A stretch of DNA of 47,140 bases from Brevifilum sp029548365 (lineage in GTDB: Bacteria > Chloroflexota > Anaerolineae > Anaerolineales > Anaerolineaceae): contig DAOSSA010000018.1 in the NCBI GenBank assembly GCA_035376985.1, positions 1 through 47,140 on the forward strand. Reading direction: 5' to 3'. Positions 1-8,104 of this stretch are shown here, piece by piece (positions within the stretch are counted from its first letter, which is position 1; every line of letters begins with the position of its first letter). Below the pieces are notes generated by a model. That model saw only the letters and a list, made by a program, of their open reading frames with translations. It was not told the DNA's origin and made no database searches. A program made the translations under genes and the position numbers.

Positions 1-150
1 CGTAGGGGCAACCCTCCGTGGTTGCCCTGGGCGGACATGGAAGTCCGCCCCTACGAATTATGATAATATTCACAATATTTATAAATGCTAAAAATGATTA
101 TGTTCATTTTTAAACCGATTATTAAATACCATTTGTGTTTCAACACTCTC
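1..150. repeat. Dispersed two-module repeat, copy A (head truncated or short; cut by window edge)
   Basis: The head (1-55) begins CGTAGGGGC and ends GCCCCTACG, a perfect 9-base terminal inverted repeat. It encloses two hairpins, GGGCAACC/GGTTGCCC (about 7-28) and GGGCGGAC/GTCCGCCC (about 30-50). An AT-rich tail (about 51-150) ends in AACACTCTC and matches 37697-37794 at roughly 80-85 percent by eye, in the same orientation. Both copies lie upstream of a housekeeping gene. No coding capacity is visible. The element may extend left of the window. The stretch 151-255 has no gene. Confidence 0.75.
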
Positions 151-241
151 GGATCTTTAATTTGACTAACCTGAGTCGATTGTACCTACAAAGCGCATCC
201 CAAACCGGTGTGTCTTCCTAAATAATTATTTCGAATTCGGT

Positions 242-247
242 TATACT
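242..247 (+). promoter_or_regulatory. Possible -10 box for a leaderless lepA transcript
   Basis: TATACT ends 8 bases before the lepA ATG, so transcription would begin almost at the start codon. No Shine-Dalgarno sequence is visible before that ATG. No good -35 box is seen at the expected distance. A TTGACT lies at 162-167 but has no matching -10. The assignment is tentative. Confidence 0.3.
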
Positions 248-255
248 CAGTATCT

Positions 256-2052
256 ATGAAAGATAATGTAAGAAATTTCTGCATCATTGCCCATGTTGAC
301 CATGGAAAATCAACCCTGGCTGATCGTATGCTGCAAATGACCGGTACGATCGCGGATCGGGATATGACCGAACAGGTTTTGGACAGCATGGACCTGGAAC
401 GGGAAAAGGGGGTCACGATCAAGGCTTCGGCAGTGCGGATGACGTATCAAGGCACTGACGGGCAGCCCTATGAATTGAATCTGATCGACACCCCTGGTCA
501 TGTGGATTTCAATTATGAGGTCAGTCGGGCTTTGGCTGCCTGTGAAGGGGCGCTGCTGGTCGTGGATGCAACGCAAGGCATTGAAGCACAAACCCTGGCG
601 AACCTTTACCTGGCATTGGAATCGAACCTGGTCATCATCCCCATAATCAACAAAATTGATTTGGCTTCCGCTCAGACGGATGCTGTCGCCGAAGACCTGC
701 AAAACCTTTTAGGAACGCCATTAGATGAGATCATCCACATTTCAGCCAAGCAGGGCTTGAATATCGACCAGGTGCTGCAGGCGATTGTTGAACGCATCCC
801 ACCACCGACCGGTCAGGATGATCAGCCCCTGGAGGCGTTAATCTTCGATTCGCATTATGATTCTTACAAGGGTGTGGTGACCTATGTGCGGATCTTTAAC
901 GGCACGGTTACCCGGAATAATCAACTGTTGATGATGTCGACCAAAGTGAAGACCTCGCCGGTGGAGATCGGTGTATTTTCGCCTGATCTCAAGCCAGTTG
1001 ACCTGTTGAAAGCAGGCGATGTTGGTTATATCGCCACTGGTTTGAAGACGGTTTCGGAATGCCGGGTTGGGGATACGATTACCTTTGCTTCCGGAGGTGT
1101 TCCACAACCGCTACCAGGATATCAACAGGCCAAGCCAATGGTGTATGCTGGCGTTTACCCCACAGAAGGCGAGGACTATTCGGATTTACGCGATGCACTG
1201 GATAAATTACAGCTCAATGATGCATCGTTGACCTTTGAGCCGGAGACCTCAGAAGCGCTCAACTTCGGGTTCCGCTGCGGCTTTTTGGGACTGTTTCACA
1301 TGGAGATTATCCAGGAACGGCTTGAGCGAGAATACGATATGGATGTCGTATTTACCGCGCCCACCGTTGAATACCGGGTTAAGCTCAATAACGGTGAACT
1401 GGTGAAGGTTTCTTCTCCTGCTGAATTACCTGATGAAAGTTTGATTGATCAAATCTTTGAACCCTGGATGGACCTGACCATCTTCACACCGACTGAGTAC
1501 TATGGCGTCGTGATGGACCTGGTCAGAAGCAAGCGTGGGATTTTTGCCTCCCAGGAATACCCCTCACCAACACGGGTACAGATCTTATGTGAGATTCCTC
1601 TTTCTGAACTGATTATTGATTTCTTTGACCTGCTCAAATCCGGTACACGCGGCTATGCTTCCATGGATTATTACTTCAATGAATATCGCCCAGAAAACCT
1701 GGTTAAGGTGGAGATCCTTGTCAATGGGGAGCCTGTTGATGCGTTGACCGCCATTGTGCATAAAAATGACGCCTATCATAAGGGTCAGGCACTGGTTTCA
1801 CGGCTTAAAGGGCTGATTCCACGGCAGCTCTTTACGATTCCCATTCAGGCTTACTCTCAGGGAAGGGTGATCTCGCGAGCAAACGTCAAGGCGTTACGCA
1901 AGGACGTCATTGCTAAGTGTTATGGCGGCGATATCACGCGGAAAAAGAAGTTGCTCGAAAAGCAGAAAAAAGGTAAACGGCGGATGAAGATGGTGGGCAA
2001 CGTGGAAATTCCGCAGGAAGCCTTCATGGCAATTCTCCGACTGGATAAATAA
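256..2052 (+). CDS. lepA: Elongation factor 4 (LepA), ribosome back-translocating GTPase
   Basis: This 598-residue protein has the usual length of the family. LepA is a ribosome-bound GTPase that acts during translation and 30S biogenesis. The N-terminal G domain shows AHVDHGKST (P-loop), DTPGHVDF (G3) and NKID (G4). The EF-G-like domains III and V follow, then the LepA-specific C-terminal domain ending in the typical VGNVEIPQEAFMAIL motif. The ATG at 256 gives MKDNVRNFCIIAHVDHG, which matches the family N-terminus, so the start is firm although no ribosome binding site precedes it. The stop codon overlaps the next start by one base (TAATG), which suggests translational coupling to the downstream membrane protein. 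What is odd is the company: the four genes that follow are envelope and glycan genes. Confidence 0.97.
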   Translation: MKDNVRNFCIIAHVDHGKSTLADRMLQMTGTIADRDMTEQVLDSMDLEREKGVTIKASAVRMTYQGTDGQPYELNLIDTPGHVDFNYEVSRALAACEGALLVVDATQGIEAQTLANLYLALESNLVIIPIINKIDLASAQTDAVAEDLQNLLGTPLDEIIHISAKQGLNIDQVLQAIVERIPPPTGQDDQPLEALIFDSHYDSYKGVVTYVRIFNGTVTRNNQLLMMSTKVKTSPVEIGVFSPDLKPVDLLKAGDVGYIATGLKTVSECRVGDTITFASGGVPQPLPGYQQAKPMVYAGVYPTEGEDYSDLRDALDKLQLNDASLTFEPETSEALNFGFRCGFLGLFHMEIIQERLEREYDMDVVFTAPTVEYRVKLNNGELVKVSSPAELPDESLIDQIFEPWMDLTIFTPTEYYGVVMDLVRSKRGIFASQEYPSPTRVQILCEIPLSELIIDFFDLLKSGTRGYASMDYYFNEYRPENLVKVEILVNGEPVDALTAIVHKNDAYHKGQALVSRLKGLIPRQLFTIPIQAYSQGRVISRANVKALRKDVIAKCYGGDITRKKKLLEKQKKGKRRMKMVGNVEIPQEAFMAILRLDK

Positions 2053-3074
2053 TGGCGAAGAAGCGTGTCATCGCCGGGTTACTGCGCTGGCTGATACCAT
2101 TATTGATCAGCGCTCTGGTGATCTGGCTGGTATTGCGAGCGATCGACTTCCAAACGTTTGTTTCGAATTTAGGGCAGATACGCTGGCAAACGCTGTTTTA
2201 TGCCAGTATTGTCTTTTTCCTCAGCTATTTTTTGCGTGTATTCTGCTGGTATATCCTCCTGAGACGAAAAGCCCCCTATTGGGATGCTTTTTTCACCATG
2301 GGTGTTGGCTATTTGTTGAATAATATCCTGCCCTTTCGACTGGGTGAAATTGCCCGTGCGGTCATGCTGGATCAATCGGGGCGGATTTCACCGTTAGAAG
2401 TCTTTTCCAGCGTGATCGTCGAGCGAATTTTTGATGTATTTTTGGCAGCGATATTCATCTTAAGTGTTATTCCGAGGATTTTAAGCAGCAGTTTTGATTT
2501 GCGCCTGATTTTTGTTGTCTTCCTCCTGGCGATGATGGGGTTGATCGGGTTATTCCTGGTAGCAAAATATCGAGATCGGGTATCCGCCTGGTTTTCTCGA
2601 CGGGGAGAACGCTCGCGGTTTATCAGAGACTGGTTGGCGCCAAAAATTGCCCACGCCCTGGAGGGTTTTGCCGTTTTGACAGATCTAAAAGCGTTCACGA
2701 TCGCCTTTGGCAGCCTGGTGTTGAGCTGGTGGCTGGCATTTGGCCAAAGCATGATCATTTTCAAAAACCTTTATCTGAACCCCCCATTTTGGTGGATGAT
2801 CTTTGTGCTCAGCGCGGGTGCATTTGCTGCTGCACTTCCCTCTGCACCGGCGGGATTGGGCGTCTATGAAGGCGCCGTGGTGGCAGCCTTTGCTGTGTTG
2901 GGTGTGGATATGGAAACTGCCTTAACATACGCAATTGTGACTCATGCCATGAGTATTTTATTTACCACGCTCATCGGTCTGGTTGGCTTAAAAATGCGCG
3001 ATGAGGTGCTGATCTCCTTTGTTCAGCGCGTGCTGGAACGTTCGCCCCGGGATCAGGAAATTGGGAGTGCGTGA
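2052..3074 (+). CDS. UPF0104 / lysylphosphatidylglycerol synthase-type transmembrane protein
   Basis: A 340-residue polytopic membrane protein with about eight hydrophobic segments. The signature LNNILPFRLGEIARA, followed by VERIFD about 30 residues later, is characteristic of the LPG_synthase_TM (UPF0104) family. Members include the flippase half of MprF and stand-alone proteins thought to move lipids or lipid-linked molecules across the membrane. The soluble aminoacyltransferase domain of MprF is absent, so lysyl-PG synthesis cannot be claimed. The start ATG overlaps the lepA stop by one base, and the downstream glycosyltransferase overlaps its stop. The operon context suggests handling of a glycolipid or polyprenyl-linked glycan at the cytoplasmic membrane. 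That role is inference. Confidence 0.85.
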   Translation: MAKKRVIAGLLRWLIPLLISALVIWLVLRAIDFQTFVSNLGQIRWQTLFYASIVFFLSYFLRVFCWYILLRRKAPYWDAFFTMGVGYLLNNILPFRLGEIARAVMLDQSGRISPLEVFSSVIVERIFDVFLAAIFILSVIPRILSSSFDLRLIFVVFLLAMMGLIGLFLVAKYRDRVSAWFSRRGERSRFIRDWLAPKIAHALEGFAVLTDLKAFTIAFGSLVLSWWLAFGQSMIIFKNLYLNPPFWWMIFVLSAGAFAAALPSAPAGLGVYEGAVVAAFAVLGVDMETALTYAIVTHAMSILFTTLIGLVGLKMRDEVLISFVQRVLERSPRDQEIGSA

Positions 3075-4234
3075 TGAAGGTCTTGATTATCCTGACGTAT
3101 TTCCAGCCGCATAAATCAGGACTGACCGTGTATGCAGTGCGCCAGGCTCGTGCCCTGGCAGCAATGGGACATGCAGTCACTGTGCTGACATCGCAATATG
3201 ACGGCTCGCTTCCTGAGCGGGAGCTTACGGGTGGCGTTGAGGTGATCCGGGTGCCTGTTGCGTTTCGTCTTTCCAAGGGCGTGATCATGCCGCGCATGCC
3301 ACTCACCGCGTGGCAGTTGATCGGGGAGGCTGATGTGGTCAACCTGCATGTGCCCCAGGTGGATGCAGCATTAATCGCCATCCTCGCCAAATTGCAGGGG
3401 AAACCCGTGGTGCTGACCTATCATTGCGATTTGCACATGCCCGCTGGCTGGCTCTCCCAGCTTGCAGGAGGTGCTGCCATTCTGGCAAACCGCATTTCTG
3501 CCCGCTTTGCGGACGTGATTGTTCACAACACCCGTGACTTTGCGGAACAGTCGCCCTTCTTGAAACGGTTTTTGGACAAACTGACCGTGATCCCGCCGCC
3601 CATTATCGGTGAGCCGGTATCTGCTGAGGAGATCAACGCTTTCCAGGCGAAATTCGATATTAATCCCAACCGGCGGATCATCGGAATGGTGGCGCGTTTG
3701 GCATCAGAAAAAGGCGTTGAGTACCTGGTCCAGGCGATGCCGGCGGTGCTGCAGGCACAATCTGATGCACAGGTGATTTTTGTCGGCGAGTATCAACATG
3801 TGATTGGAGAACAAGCCTATCGCGAAAAATTACTGCCGCTTATTGAAGCGCTTGGTGACCACTGGACTTTTTTGGGCCTGGTCACCGAGGAAGAAAAAGC
3901 TGCTTTTTACCATGTTTGTGACGTACTGGTTCTGCCCAGTATCAACAGCACAGAATCCTTTGGGATGGTGCAGGTGGAAGCGCTGATTAGCGGCACGCCT
4001 GTGGTTGCTACTGATCTGCCCGGCGTCCGGCAGCCCGTCTTAACAACCGGTATGGGGAAAATTGTGCCCGTAATGGATTCTGCAGCCCTGGCGCGTGGTA
4101 TCCTCGCGGTGCTGGAATCAGGCATGCGGGTTGAACCCGGTCAGATCAAACAGATCGCCGCGCATTACTCACCGCAGACGGTAGCCGAAGCTTACGAAAC
4201 CCTTTTCGAACAACTGGTTAGTGACCATGGATAG
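3074..4234 (+). CDS. GT4-family glycosyltransferase
   Basis: This protein of about 386 residues has a GT-B fold: an N-terminal acceptor half (MKVLIILTYFQPHKSGLTVY, typical of family 4) and a C-terminal Glycos_transf_1 half. The nucleotide-sugar site is visible as NSTESFGMVQVEALISGTPV, which holds the E-x7-E motif. The segment GMVARLASEKGVEYLVQAM is also classic for the family. The protein is probably cytosolic or peripherally membrane-bound and transfers a sugar to a lipid or glycan acceptor. The sugar donor cannot be told from sequence. I chose the ATG at 3074, which overlaps the upstream TGA by one base. A GTG at 3071 (4-base overlap) is an equally legal alternative. Confidence 0.9.
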   Translation: MKVLIILTYFQPHKSGLTVYAVRQARALAAMGHAVTVLTSQYDGSLPERELTGGVEVIRVPVAFRLSKGVIMPRMPLTAWQLIGEADVVNLHVPQVDAALIAILAKLQGKPVVLTYHCDLHMPAGWLSQLAGGAAILANRISARFADVIVHNTRDFAEQSPFLKRFLDKLTVIPPPIIGEPVSAEEINAFQAKFDINPNRRIIGMVARLASEKGVEYLVQAMPAVLQAQSDAQVIFVGEYQHVIGEQAYREKLLPLIEALGDHWTFLGLVTEEEKAAFYHVCDVLVLPSINSTESFGMVQVEALISGTPVVATDLPGVRQPVLTTGMGKIVPVMDSAALARGILAVLESGMRVEPGQIKQIAAHYSPQTVAEAYETLFEQLVSDHG

Positions 4235-5024
4235 CCAGGAACTGGATGAAATTCTCTGGCGGCACTTATCCAGCCTGCCTTATTTTCGGGGGTTTTTGCG
4301 CGCGATTGAAGACCGATTTTTCCAGGAGATCACGGTAGAGGCACCGGTACTGGACCTGGGTTCAGGCGATGGTCACTTTGCGGCTGCTGCTTTTAAAGAA
4401 AAATTGGATGTTGGAATGGACCCCTGGGTTGCGCCAACATTGGAGGCGCGCCGCAGGCAAGCTTACCGCTCCCTGGTTTTGGCTGAAGGTGGTCACATCC
4501 CGTTCAGAAGCCAATCCTTCAACACGGTGACGAGTGTATCGGTTATGGAGCATATTCACGACGTGGAACCTGTGCTGGAAGAGGTGGCGCGAGTATTGAC
4601 TCCCGGCGGAAGGTTTGTGTTCTGTGTTCCCAACCATCGTTTTCCACAAGCTCTGAGCGGGCGAAAATTCCTGACCAAAATCGGCTTACCAGGTCTGGGC
4701 AGGGCTTACAGTCGCTTTTTCAACCGCATTGCACGCCATGTGCATACAGATACTCCGGAAATATGGAAAGACCGGCTGACCCGGGCGGGTTTTGTGCTTG
4801 AACAGAGCTGGGATTACTTCCCTCCTGATGCCCTGCGCGTCCTGGAATGGGGCCACCCCCTGGGACTGCCGTCCTTATTCTCTAAAAAGCTGTTTGGACG
4901 CTGGGTTCTGATCCCAACACGCTGGAACCTGGCTGTCCCTTGGCATTGGACTCGTAAATTTATGGATAATCCCCGATCTGCAGAAGGTGTGTGTTCATTT
5001 TTCATTGCGCAGAGGCCTGCATGA
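4227..5024 (+). CDS. Class I SAM-dependent methyltransferase (type 11)
   Basis: About 265 residues with a Rossmann methyltransferase core. VLDLGSGDGHFA is motif I, which binds SAM. SVMEHIHDVEPVLEEVARVL followed by PGGRFVFCVPNH gives the Methyltransf_11 acidic and post-motif III elements. The C-terminal third carries lipid-facing or substrate features (hydrophobic and aromatic) but no clear membrane helix. The ATG at 4227 overlaps the glycosyltransferase end by 8 bases; a GTG at 4221 is possible. It sits between a GT4 enzyme and an FkbM-type methyltransferase, so a sugar or glycolipid substrate is likely by context. The substrate is unknown. Confidence 0.87.
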   Translation: MDSQELDEILWRHLSSLPYFRGFLRAIEDRFFQEITVEAPVLDLGSGDGHFAAAAFKEKLDVGMDPWVAPTLEARRRQAYRSLVLAEGGHIPFRSQSFNTVTSVSVMEHIHDVEPVLEEVARVLTPGGRFVFCVPNHRFPQALSGRKFLTKIGLPGLGRAYSRFFNRIARHVHTDTPEIWKDRLTRAGFVLEQSWDYFPPDALRVLEWGHPLGLPSLFSKKLFGRWVLIPTRWNLAVPWHWTRKFMDNPRSAEGVCSFFIAQRPA

Positions 5025-5824
5025 GGAGCCTGAGCGCATGGCTGTATTACGCCAAATCTTTGTTGGAAATCCTGGTTTGGTTTAAAAATTGGCCGTCGTT
5101 AACCCCATTTTTTTTGTGCAGATCAAAGACCAGCATCAAGAAATTAAAATTGCGCCGTCCGGCGCTGGAAATCATGGTGCGCAGTGCGATGGATGTTTGG
5201 TCTGTAAAAGAAACCTTTGTGGACCAGTTCTACACCCGTTATGGCGCACCGGTTCAGGAGGGGTGGACCGTGGTGGATATCGGCGCAGGAATCGGCGATT
5301 ACAGCCTTTATGCAGCGCATGGGAATCGGGCAGGCGCCATCTATGCCTATGAACCTTTTCATGAGTCTTACACGCTATTAAAACGTAACCTGGCTCTGAA
5401 CGGCATTGAGAATGTACACACTCGCCAGCAGGCTGTTTGGGGAGCAGCTGGAGAGGTACAACTGGACCTTTCGAGCGGAGAGCCGCTGCAGATCAGCAGC
5501 AGCGAGAGGGTTGATAGGAACAGCAATGCGGGGAAAACTTGCGTCGATGCGGTGACTTTGCCGCATCTGCTGTGCGAGGAAAGAATAGAAAAGATTGATC
5601 TGCTCAAGCTGGATTGCGAAGGGGCTGAATATGAGATCTTTTTCAAAGCCCCGGCGGATGTGTTTGGCAAAATCGAGCGGGTGATCATGGAATACCACGA
5701 TTTGGATGAAACGCGCAATCACAGGGCGTTAATCAGGTTTTTCAAGGAACAGGGGTATGCTGTCATACGCCATCCGAATGTCGTGCACGGGGAAATCGGC
5801 TATTTATTTGCTTTCCGCTCATAA
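5021..5824 (+). CDS. FkbM-family methyltransferase
   Basis: A 267-residue protein with the FkbM (Methyltransf_21) pattern. The SAM-binding segment VVDIGAGIGDYSLYAA is followed by an acidic residue in YAYEPFHESYTLLKRNL. The family-typical LKLDCEGAEYEIF comes about 110 residues later. FkbM enzymes usually O-methylate sugars or polyketide hydroxyls. The start is ATG at 5021, which makes an ATGA 4-base overlap with the upstream stop. An in-frame GTG at 4991 would add 10 residues but is less likely. It is the last gene of the lepA-headed run. No terminator is obvious downstream, and the next promoter starts at 5897. Confidence 0.9.
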   Translation: MRSLSAWLYYAKSLLEILVWFKNWPSLTPFFLCRSKTSIKKLKLRRPALEIMVRSAMDVWSVKETFVDQFYTRYGAPVQEGWTVVDIGAGIGDYSLYAAHGNRAGAIYAYEPFHESYTLLKRNLALNGIENVHTRQQAVWGAAGEVQLDLSSGEPLQISSSERVDRNSNAGKTCVDAVTLPHLLCEERIEKIDLLKLDCEGAEYEIFFKAPADVFGKIERVIMEYHDLDETRNHRALIRFFKEQGYAVIRHPNVVHGEIGYLFAFRS

Positions 5825-5896
5825 TGCCCTGCAATGCCTGCTTGATTGACCCTTTTTGCCAGAACGGTTTTATCTACCGATTGAAATACTCCACAG

Positions 5897-5925
5897 TTGT
5901 CAGGATATGGTCGGTAGGGTATCAT
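5897..5925 (+). promoter_or_regulatory. Sigma70-type promoter for the GT-C gene pair
   Basis: TTGTCA (5897-5902) and TATCAT (5920-5925) are separated by 17 bases, the optimal spacing. Transcription would start near 5932, about 55 bases before the ATG at 5987. The intergenic stretch 5825-5971 contains no gene. Confidence 0.55.
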
Positions 5926-5986
5926 ATTTTCCAGATTAAGAAATTAATTACCATACGCTGAAAATGGCGCATTGTTGAGATATTCT

Positions 5987-8104
5987 ATGGTTGATCAATC
6001 CAGCCCCACCCCCCCGGCAGAGCCCAGCGTTTGGGACTACCTCGCTGATCAAATTAAATCCTGGTTTAATCCCCGACCTGTTGAACAGCAAGTCACAGCA
6101 GATGAAGACGTGGCGCCAAAGCAATCATTCCCCTGGTTGATCGTTGCTGCAGTGCTGCTGGCTCTGATCGCTCAGCTTTCATTGGAACCCTCGCCAGGGC
6201 GAACGGCCTGGCCGGGGGTGATCCTGTATGGCGGGGCGCTCGCCTGCACGGTACTGGCGGTTTTCCGCGGGGAATGGAAGCTCCCGCGCCACAAACCGCC
6301 TGTTGAAGAGCCCTTTAAAATTTCTATAAAAATAGAAAATCTTCTGGTTAGCCTTACTTTGGGGATTCTGGCATTTCTTGCTTTTGGCAGCGGACGCTTT
6401 GCGCCATTAAACATGCTGCTTTGGATTCTGAGCATTTCATTCTTCTTTTTGGCATTTTGGCCGATTAAGGCTGGTTTCGGTTCTCGACTCAAAATAGCCT
6501 GGCAGCAAATCGGTAATCGGGAGTGGCAGGTGCGACTATCGCGCGGGTCCATCATCGTGCTGGCTGTGATCGCTGTGATCTTATTCTTTAATTTCTACCG
6601 CCTGGATTCGGTGCCGCCTGAAATGCTCTCAGACCAGGCAGAGAAATTGTTGGATGTCAACGATATTCTCAACGGGTACAGACCGGTGTATTTTCCTCGC
6701 AATACCGGCAGAGAGGCGCTGCACTTCTACGCATCGGCTGCGTTTATGAGTCTTTTCAACCTCAACGTTTCGTTTCTTAATTTGAAGATTGTAGCTGTTA
6801 TTGCCAACCTGCTGACCCTATTTTTTATTTATTTACTGGGCAAGGAGTGGGGCGATCGCTGGGTGGGTCTGATCTCAGCTCTTTTTGCAGGGATGGCTTA
6901 CTGGCCGCTGTTGTTCACCCGGCTGGCGCTGCGCATTCCATATTATCCACTGTTTGTGGCACCCGTAATGTACTTTATGGTTCGGGGCCTACGCCGTCAG
7001 CACCTGCCCGATCTCTTGTGGGCAGGGCTATTTCTCGGGTTGGGTTTGCATGGCTACACCCCTTTCCGCATCGTGCCGATCCTGGTCGTGATTGGTATTT
7101 TGATCTACCTGGTGCATGCCAAGAACAAGAACCTGCGCTGGCGTGCTGTGCTGGGATTGGCTGTGATAACAGCCGCATCCCTGCTGGTGTTTATCCCATT
7201 GTTGCGTTACTGGCTGGGCAACCCGGAACTGTTCACCTACCGTGCTTTTTCTCGCCTGACGGGTATGGAGGTTGGTTTTCAAAATTCGCCCCTGGTGATC
7301 TTTGTCCAAAACTTCTGGCGTGCGAGTGTGATGTTCTTTTGGAACAATGGTGAAATTTGGGCGCATTCCATTCCGAGGAGACCAGCGCTTGAAGTGGTTT
7401 CAGGGGCGTTTTATTTCCTGGGGATTGCCACTGTCACTCTGCGCTATTTTCGCAAATGGGATTGGCACGACCTGTTCATACTAGTCTCAATCCCGGTTTT
7501 GATGATGCCCTCGATTTTATCCCTGGCTTATCCAGGAGAAAACCCCAGCCTGAACCGCACTGCCGGGGCGATTGTGCCCGTATTTATTATAATTGGCACG
7601 GCTTTTGTCACCATGGTCCGGGGCATTCAGGCACGCCTTTCCGGGAAATTGGGTCGCTATGTACTGATTATGGTAGTCATCCTGCTGCTGGTTTGGTCCG
7701 CTGCCAATAATTATGACCTGGTTTTCAACCAGTATTACACACTTTACCGATCTGCAAGCTGGAACACATCAGAGGTGGGCAGGGTGGCAGCCCTATTTAT
7801 TGAAACCCTGGGGTACCCGGAGACCACTTACGTTGTGGGATATCCGCATTGGATAGATTCGCGCCTGGTTGCGATCAATGCCGGTTATCCCGGCCTTGAT
7901 TTTGCCATCTTTCCGGATGAGATCCCTGGCACCCAGGCTGACCCGCGGGCGAAGATGTTCTTCATCAATGTTAACGATGAAGAAAACGCCCGGTTTGTCC
8001 AGCAGGTTTTTCCGAAAGGCGTTCTGTGGCAGTTTGATTCTGAAGCCCCAAATAAAGAGTTTTTGATCTTTTTCGTTCCGCCATCAGAGGGGGTAATGCC
8101 CTGA
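5987..8104 (+). CDS. GT39/PMT_2-like integral membrane glycosyltransferase
   Basis: About 705 residues. After a soluble N-terminal stretch of roughly 45 residues there are at least 11 hydrophobic segments, then a short extracytoplasmic C-terminal domain. The first large loop carries SDQAEKLLDV (Asp near residue 216), where GT-C enzymes place their catalytic acidic residue. It is followed by the family-like ALHFYASAAFM and GKEWGDRWVGLISALFAG. PMT_2/ArnT-type enzymes use polyprenyl-phosphate sugars at the outer face of the membrane. I chose the ATG at 5987; upstream in-frame TTG codons at 5972 and 5975 are weaker. The stop overlaps the next ATG by one base, coupling it to the giant protein downstream. 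The acceptor is unknown. Confidence 0.8.
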   Translation: MVDQSSPTPPAEPSVWDYLADQIKSWFNPRPVEQQVTADEDVAPKQSFPWLIVAAVLLALIAQLSLEPSPGRTAWPGVILYGGALACTVLAVFRGEWKLPRHKPPVEEPFKISIKIENLLVSLTLGILAFLAFGSGRFAPLNMLLWILSISFFFLAFWPIKAGFGSRLKIAWQQIGNREWQVRLSRGSIIVLAVIAVILFFNFYRLDSVPPEMLSDQAEKLLDVNDILNGYRPVYFPRNTGREALHFYASAAFMSLFNLNVSFLNLKIVAVIANLLTLFFIYLLGKEWGDRWVGLISALFAGMAYWPLLFTRLALRIPYYPLFVAPVMYFMVRGLRRQHLPDLLWAGLFLGLGLHGYTPFRIVPILVVIGILIYLVHAKNKNLRWRAVLGLAVITAASLLVFIPLLRYWLGNPELFTYRAFSRLTGMEVGFQNSPLVIFVQNFWRASVMFFWNNGEIWAHSIPRRPALEVVSGAFYFLGIATVTLRYFRKWDWHDLFILVSIPVLMMPSILSLAYPGENPSLNRTAGAIVPVFIIIGTAFVTMVRGIQARLSGKLGRYVLIMVVILLLVWSAANNYDLVFNQYYTLYRSASWNTSEVGRVAALFIETLGYPETTYVVGYPHWIDSRLVAINAGYPGLDFAIFPDEIPGTQADPRAKMFFINVNDEENARFVQQVFPKGVLWQFDSEAPNKEFLIFFVPPSEGVMP

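Noticed and set aside
1..55. tRNA-like cloverleaf or tRNA gene in the repeat head
   Set aside because: The hairpins lack anticodon and T-loop consensus and the arms have the wrong sizes. The element recurs at 37589 with a different head length.
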